A DNA stretch of 64,000 nucleotides from an uncultured Eubacterium sp. (GTDB taxonomy: Bacteria; Bacillota; Clostridia; Lachnospirales; Lachnospiraceae): the NCBI GenBank assembly GCA_910589595.1, contig CAJUTM010000009.1:26651-90650 (forward strand), read 5' to 3'. The translations under genes were made by a program, and so were the position numbers. The notes under the pieces were generated by a model. It searched no databases and had not been told where the DNA came from. It saw only the letters and a list, made by a program, of their open reading frames with translations. Positions 58,283 to 64,000 of the stretch are shown piece by piece (the first letter of the stretch is position 1; each line of letters starts with the position of its first letter).

Positions 58283-59077
58283 TTAATTTTTCTCATTATA
58301 ACTATCCACGCACAATTTTGAAAATAACTCACTATATTTTATTCCGCCCAAACTATAATCCTCTTTAAATTCTGGTAAAACATTAGTGAACGAAGCGACC
58401 GAAATTTCTTCTCCTGAATATTCTAAAAAATGAATTAATAACATGTCTATTTCTTTCTTACTATTTTGAATCATAATTTTTGTTCCTTTATCAGCATCAG
58501 AAAAATCTTTAACAAATATTTGATATTCTCCTTTTTCTGTAGTTTCTTTTAAATAATTTTTGATAAATCTCTTAATCTTTTTTAGAACCTCTCCCTTATA
58601 ATCAGTGTAATTAACTTTGGGAATATATGTATTAGAATATACCATATTAAGTTCCCCAATAAACTCTATTTTCCCCTCCGATACTTTTTTCTCAAAACTA
58701 TCCATATATTCCATTCCGAACATTGTTCCCCATACTTTTTTATTAATATAATAATCCAAAGAGGAGCAGCAGTCTACTATCCTATCTCCCAATAATTCAT
58801 CTCTCACTTTTTCTTTTCCCTTAAAATAGTATATATACATTTCCTCATTTGTATCTGAGTCTACAGCTTTTTCCCGATATACTTTCAATATTTCGTCTTC
58901 ATGTATTTTCGCTTTCGCAATGCTATTGTATTGTAATTCGTTTACTAAAACCGAATCCCATACACTAAGATTCTTTGCATATTCATATGCTTCTTTCACT
59001 TCTTGTACATTGCATACTTGAATGCCCATGTTCTCCGAAGTCTTCCCTGTTTCTTGTTTTCCGCAGGAAATTATCAT
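58283..59077 (-). CDS. Lipoprotein-like protein with a defective start
   Basis: A 264-aa frame from ATG 59077 begins MIISCGKQETG, which is the end of a lipoprotein signal. The missing part is upstream in the same frame: RFKNKITLLLIGICCS. It is cut from a possible start (ATG 59137, AAGGAG two nt before) by a TAA at 59126-59128. No other start with a good site exists. Either a nonsense mutation killed it, or translation begins unusually. The mature part is acidic and helical-beta (EVLKKIKRFIKNYLKETTEK); no family recognised. It lies between the lysozyme-RHS immunity candidate and the orphan cassette. Confidence 0.55.
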   Translation of the reverse strand: MIISCGKQETGKTSENMGIQVCNVQEVKEAYEYAKNLSVWDSVLVNELQYNSIAKAKIHEDEILKVYREKAVDSDTNEEMYIYYFKGKEKVRDELLGDRIVDCCSSLDYYINKKVWGTMFGMEYMDSFEKKVSEGKIEFIGELNMVYSNTYIPKVNYTDYKGEVLKKIKRFIKNYLKETTEKGEYQIFVKDFSDADKGTKIMIQNSKKEIDMLLIHFLEYSGEEISVASFTNVLPEFKEDYSLGGIKYSELFSKLCVDSYNEKN

Positions 59078-59332
59078 ACTACAGCAAATACCGATTAGTA
59101 ATAAAGTTATTTTATTTTTAAAACGTTATGATTCCATTTCTCCTTGTTTTTGCACTTTTATTATTCTGATAAGATTCAAAAAACATACCGCACACAATAA
59201 AATATAATCATTTTGCCAAATTCATCACATACCCAAATAAATTTGTGTAGTCAACTACATAAAATACCTCCATAGCTTTTTTATACAATTGATTGCCACT
59301 GCTCAATACTATGGATTTGCACCTATATCCTA

Positions 59333-60235
59333 CTAACATATAAGTTTTATATACTCTGTTACCTGCTTAACGCTTTCATTATGCATTTCTCCATCTGAGT
59401 TATTTAATTTTTTGTCTATTTTTTCCATCCACTCAAATACACCATTATCTAACTGCAAAAAGATCAAAGCAACATAAGGCCCATCACCAGCCTCTTTATT
59501 ACTTGTGTCCATACTGCCTAATATCAGTATAAGTTCTTCATTCTCATCATCATTGAGATCCTGAAAAGAAAATTCTTTTACAAAATAACTTTCAGGAAAT
59601 CCATATTTTTTATTAAATTTGTATAGTACATTTCCATCCTTGTCCGACAAATACATTAATATGTTACTATGTTTTTTGGAGGTAGTGAATACCCATGTTA
59701 CAAAATTGATACTGCCCCATTTTTTTAACCAGAGAGACTTTTCTATTTTGTTAGATTGCCTTCCTATTCTTATGTCTTTTAACTTATAGGGAACAAATTC
59801 AAATTTCCCTGTACTCATTCTTGTTTCATGTTTCTTATTTAAGTCACTTACTAAAACTTCCACCTTATCTTTTTGAATAAATCTCATTTTTATTGTTCCA
59901 TATACATCATTTTGCTTTTTCAACGGACATTGTAGTATATTATCCTTTAGTTTCCCTGTGAAATCTCCAATACATCTACTATCCTCTATAACTATATCAT
60001 CATTTTTCAAATCATTTGATGAAAAAAATTGCCCTGTTATATTTTTGTCTGCATCATTCAGAATAAAAAAGATATTTTTCATCTTTTCATCCTTTGAGGT
60101 ACTATTTAAAATCCATATTTTTTTCATGTACTCACTTGTATCAATATTATTTTCTGACTTTGAATTCTGAAAATTACAGTCTATCAAAATCCCTATCAAG
60201 ATTGCACAAGTACAAATTAAATATATTTTCTTCAT
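59333..60235 (-). CDS. Exported lipoprotein-like protein directly after the RHS gene
   Basis: A 300-aa protein: MKKIYLICTCAILIGILIDC is a lipoprotein-type lead but the lipobox (LIDC) is atypical because of the D at -1. An outside domain follows, with DLNDDENEELILILG near the C-terminus, the same calcium-type motif as in the lipoprotein at 57097. AGAGGGAGATGGG sets the start at 60235. It is the first gene downstream of the lysozyme-tipped RHS gene and is therefore the best immunity candidate (inference). No family recognised with certainty. Confidence 0.68.
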   Translation of the reverse strand: MKKIYLICTCAILIGILIDCNFQNSKSENNIDTSEYMKKIWILNSTSKDEKMKNIFFILNDADKNITGQFFSSNDLKNDDIVIEDSRCIGDFTGKLKDNILQCPLKKQNDVYGTIKMRFIQKDKVEVLVSDLNKKHETRMSTGKFEFVPYKLKDIRIGRQSNKIEKSLWLKKWGSINFVTWVFTTSKKHSNILMYLSDKDGNVLYKFNKKYGFPESYFVKEFSFQDLNDDENEELILILGSMDTSNKEAGDGPYVALIFLQLDNGVFEWMEKIDKKLNNSDGEMHNESVKQVTEYIKLIC

Positions 60236-60644
60236 CCCATCTCCCTCTTTCATTCATTACAATCCAATTTAACTAATGCATTAATGTATAAATTTTTATA
60301 AATATCAATTAACTTACAGACTTATAATATTTGCACGTCTTGTTGAACTAATCAAACAAGATTTCAACAGTTTAACAATTAGCCCCTTTTAAACTTATCC
60401 CTGACATTTCACAAACAGAAATCTCTGTCTGTTCTGTTTGTATCACCTAAAACTTTATTTTCTTTTATATGCATCTACCAACTGTTCATTCGTACTAGAT
60501 TTTACCTAGTACATCTATGTTAAGTAGCTGACATATTCTCTTGTCTAATTTATCCAACTACTGTATCAGAAACAATCATCCTATGCGAATCAGCCTATTA
60601 ATTACAATAATATTTTAACATCTAATTTTAATTACTCACAAAAA
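60236..60644. other. AT-rich 409-bp gap without gene
   Basis: No credible gene on either strand. It contains a small hairpin (GTACTAG/CTAGTAC at 60492-60512) and CTTGTTTGA-like dyads near 60340; both are weak. It may hold the promoter of the downstream lipoprotein gene. Confidence 0.5.
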
Positions 60645-63600
60645 TCACTTTAACTTTTTATAATATTCCCTAGCTTTTTTGGCTCTCTTCTTTATTGTAT
60701 TTAAGTCATCGCCTGATCTTTCATATGAAGCATGAAAAATAAATGCTAAATCATATGCCTTTTTTTTCGATTTTTTATATTCATTAAATTTCATTTTAAT
60801 TTTACAATGAAATCTCAATGTAGGTATCCATGAACCTGATTTGGCTGATTTTAATAAATAATTAAGTTGCGAATTCATAAGTTCTTTTGCATTATTATTC
60901 GCAAGTTCATTCACTCTATCTACTGAATACCCTACATTATTTAAATAATTGGTTGCCGGAGTCCACTGCACTATCCCATAACCGCATGATACATTCCTCC
61001 ACACTTCCCAAGCTCCCGGATTCATTCTACTTTCTTGCCATATATTCCCTAAAGCTCCACATATCGCATTTAACGTCCACTTCTTTTTCAGCAAAAAATC
61101 TCTTATATATTTAGCATTACACATTTGATATTTCTTTTTAAATGTAACTGCATGCTGTCCCGTATCACTTGCTGCAACTGCGTATACTTTTGATTCTTTC
61201 TTGACTTTAGACTTAGTCGTTGTCTGAGATTTTTCCGTTATTTTAGGACTATTTCTCATTTTTGATTGCTTTAAAATTGCATTATAATATTCCTGTAATT
61301 TTAATGACATTCCCGCTAGCTCTTGCTCTGTTGCATATCTCCTATGTCCACTCGGGTCAACCATATTCACCCCATCATTCTCACAATAAGTATACAGATG
61401 CAGGCTCTCCGGTTCACCCGCTTCCCCCGTATAGGTATCTCTCGTCAGAAACCTACCCACTGCCGGCTGATAGTACCTTGCCCGCAGATAGATTTCTTCT
61501 GTCTCCTTGTCGTAGTACTCCCCGCAGTAACGGAACGGGTTGTCATCCTTCCTGTCCGGCTTTACTTCATTGCCAAAGGAATCGTACTCGTAGGTTTTTG
61601 TAACTCTGCCGCTTTCGTCGGTCAGCTGTACCACATTCCCATGCGTGTCGGTCACATAGTACTGTTTTCCGGACGCCTCCCCAGAGGCGTTTTCTGTTCC
61701 TTTGTCGGATAATATCAGGTCGTTTCCGCAGATGTACCGTTTCTTTACTTTTCCACCTGCGGACAGTTCCATTACCAACTGGTCGCCGTCCCAGACGAAG
61801 ACCGTCCTCTCACCATTTACGGTCTTACTGGTGCGCAGTCCTCCGGCATCATAAGTAAAGCTTACCTTATAGTTCTTGGTTAAAGTCCGTGTAAGCTGGT
61901 TCAGCGCATTATAATGGTTGACTACATTCTCATTTAGACGGTTGTCTCCCAGCGTGACGTCGATGTCGATGTATGGCCTGCCTTTTCTGTCATTGGGGAT
62001 TTCATAACGATTGACGGTGGCTAACTGATTTCCGTTTTTGTCGTTTTTGTAGATGACAACGGAATCCTTCTGCGTGTCAGTATTCAGGGTATCGGTTCGG
62101 ATTAGTTCGTCGTTTTTGTTGTATTTATAGGCAGTTACTTTATTTCCAACCCTCATCTCTTTGCGGTTGTTGCTGCTGTCGTAAGTGTAGGAGATGTCCT
62201 CACTGCCGGTTTTTGTTTCTTTCTTAATACGCCCCAACAAATCATAGGTGTAGGTGGCTGTCTTTTGGGACTTCTTGCCATCTTTGTCCATCACATCAGA
62301 AGTTTCTTTCGACTTCTGCCCATTGGCAAGATATTCCGAGTTGTACTCGGATATTACCCCAGAGTTGCCTGTCTGGTTTTTCATCGCTGTCAGACGGTTC
62401 TGGTAATCGTAGGCATAGGTGGTTGTCATGCCGTTTCCTGCCACGGTTCTCTCGGACAGGTTGCCGTCGGTGTCGTAGGTATATCCTGCTATTTCGCTTC
62501 CTGTTTCGTCGGTGACAGCGGTCAGTCTGGACTCTCCATCATAGTTATAATGCAGGGAAAGTTTGGTATCATCCCCCACTTTTACGGCAAAAGCAGATTT
62601 ATTCCCAACACTGTCATAGGTGTAATTCTTGACCACATCCTTGTTCTTGGTCAGTTTTGTTGTTTCTTTTGTGACCTGTCCGGAGGCATCATCATAGACA
62701 AAAGCGGTGTCGTCCTGTGTGGCTACATCCCCATAGGCATTGTAGGTATAAGTATGTTTCGTCTCTTTCCCTGTCTTTTTTTCTTTTGCGATCCTCTCTG
62801 TAAGACGGTTCTGATAATCGTAGGTGTTTTTCTGGGTGTTGCCGTTTTTATCTACTGTTTTAGTTAGGTTGCTGTTTACATCATAAGTATAGGTTTCTCT
62901 TCTGCCCTCTGGGTCGGTAAAAGCAACCAGCTGGTTTTTCCCATCGTATTCATACTTGGTTTCACGGATGTCATCGGTTTTCTTTTTCCCGCTGACGGTG
63001 AGCTGGTACGTCTTTCCGGCATAAGTAAAGGTGTCTTCTGCTTTTGTATCTTTTGCCACCTCTGTTACGGTAAGGGTCAGCGGTTCTGTCATTCCCGTGA
63101 ACTGGCGCACCTTGTTCCCCTGAATGTCATAGACATACTGGACATACTGGGCTTTGTCCCCCTCCAGATGCTTTTTACCATCACGAGATTTCCCCGTTTA
63201 TCATAAGTATACTCGGTTTTTGCCGTCCTGTCACCGTCTATCTGTTCGTTTTTTTCCGTCACATTTCCCGTATTATCGTACTCTGTCGTGGTTTTCTGAT
63301 ACGTGATGCTGCCGTCTTTCTTTTCCTGCGGTATTTCGGATTGTATCATCCTGCCAAGGATATCATATTCGTACTTGGCTGCCACGTTTTCTTTTGTTCC
63401 TCTTGGGGTATATTCCTTTGTTACCTGTCCCTGCTCGTCATAGTCAGTCTTGACAGTCTGGGACTGCCATTCGGTCTCACCCTCTTTGCGGCTCTTTGTC
63501 TCCGTCTGGCTGACATTGCCGTTGTCATCATAAGTGGAAAGGGTCTGTGTTTCATAGGCGGGAAGCCACTTCCCGTCCTGCTGTTTTCTGGTTACGGTGG

Positions 63601-64000
63601 TTTCTTTTGTTGTTCTGCCGAAGTCGTCACTTTCATAAGTTGTTACAGTTTCGATTTTATTTCCCCCACGTATGGCAGTGCTTGTCTGGGATACGGTGTT
63701 CCCTCCCGCATCGGTTACCGTTTTTGTGATGGTTTCGCTTAGTACTGCTTCGTTGAACTGGCCGTAGTACCCCTCTGCATCTGCCTGCGGCTGGTATTTC
63801 GCGGGGTTCAGGGTTTTGCTGCAACTGGTGGAAATCATCTGTGCTTCGTCTTCCTCCCCAACTACTTCCGTCTCACTCTTACTAAAGCTCCATGAGGTAC
63901 AGTGGGCAGCGTCTAATTCCCCGTTGCTGAACTCGGCACTGCCGGTTTCATTGCCGAGATTGTCATAGAAGTGTTTGCTGCCGGAGAGGATGTCTTTCCC
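60645..64000 (-). pseudogene. RHS repeat protein with phage-type lysozyme tip (frameshifted, partial 5')
   Basis: A long RHS/YD-repeat protein entering from beyond the window. The upstream frame (64000 to 63089) carries YD repeats such as YEYDILGRMIQSEIPQEKK. A run GTAAAAAGC (63172-63176 on plus) breaks it: one more A would continue VMVKKHLEGDKAQYVQYVYD and on into the 821-aa frame ending at 60645. That frame has more YD repeats, the RHS core end RARYYQPAVGRFLTRD at about residue 560, a linker, and from about residue 665 a phage tail-tip lysozyme domain (ALGNIWQESRMNPGAW with the likely catalytic E; SCGYGIVQWTPATNYL). It should cleave peptidoglycan of target cells. Frameshift, error or slippage cannot be told apart here. 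Confidence 0.82.

Noticed and set aside
62265..62867. A 200-codon plus-strand frame opposite the RHS gene
   Set aside because: It is the antisense of YD repeats; hydrophobic, biased composition and no start signal. The minus-strand RHS reading is clear.
53400..64000. CRISPR array or restriction-type defence island in the RHS region
   Set aside because: No regularly spaced repeats and no nuclease or helicase genes; the repeats present are YD repeats in protein or remnants.

Overview
The window looks like a low-to-mid GC, spore-forming Firmicute, most likely a Lachnospiraceae (Clostridia cluster XIVa) chromosome. Pointers are a SpoIIM homologue, a purM-purN-purD cluster next to glyA, a PFL/DUF711 plus ACT-domain pair, an FtsA-like actin-fold protein with a long tail, secreted proteins ending in lysine-rich Ig/MBG-like repeats, and RHS proteins with lipoprotein neighbours. 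Almost all genes lie on the minus strand.

Layout. 1-6.7 kb: start of a membrane protein, topB, glyA and the purine genes purD, purN and purM. 6.8-12.4 kb: a large secreted repeat protein, an aldolase-family enzyme on the plus strand, a small lipoprotein and cysS. 12.6-13.1 kb: a roughly 480-bp giant imperfect inverted repeat with no credible gene. 13.1-18.1 kb: a four-gene Gld-type ABC transporter operon (ATPase, permease, GldG-like, DUF4340). 18.2-28.3 kb: DAHP synthase, SpoIIM, a Nudix hydrolase, an aminotransferase, the PFL/ACT pair, an MBL-fold hydrolase, a GGDEF protein and the FtsA-like protein. 28.4-33.8 kb: coaE, polA, a secreted acidic protein and tRNA-Leu(CAA). 33.9-35.0 kb: a small AT-rich foreign patch (methyltransferase, tyrosine-integrase remnant, and a deleted sibling of the giant inverted repeat). 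35.0-47.2 kb: a dense minus-strand series: transglutaminase-like protein, polyphosphate:AMP phosphotransferase, Nudix, PBP, RodA/FtsW, U32 peptidase, ZapA, RuvB, RuvA, cardiolipin synthase. 47.3-53.2 kb: a YprB-like nuclease, DegV, a BvgS-like hybrid kinase and an S1-domain protein. 53.3-64.0 kb: an AT-rich RHS toxin locus made of lipoproteins, decayed genes and a broken RHS gene tipped by a phage-type lysozyme.

How it fits together. The left three quarters is housekeeping: purine and one-carbon metabolism, cell wall and division, and DNA repair, with many translationally coupled overlaps. The interest lies in non-coding and decaying DNA. A family of intergenic elements with covarying hairpins has four copies; one puts the purM Shine-Dalgarno in a stem. 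A giant fold-back element occurs twice. A 269-bp TA-flanked MITE interrupts a gene whose frame is exactly restored on removal. The RHS locus appears to pair a wall-degrading toxin tip with surface lipoproteins, as would be needed for extracytoplasmic immunity. Several breaks in that locus lie in poly-A runs, so true decay, slippage and sequencing error all need separating.
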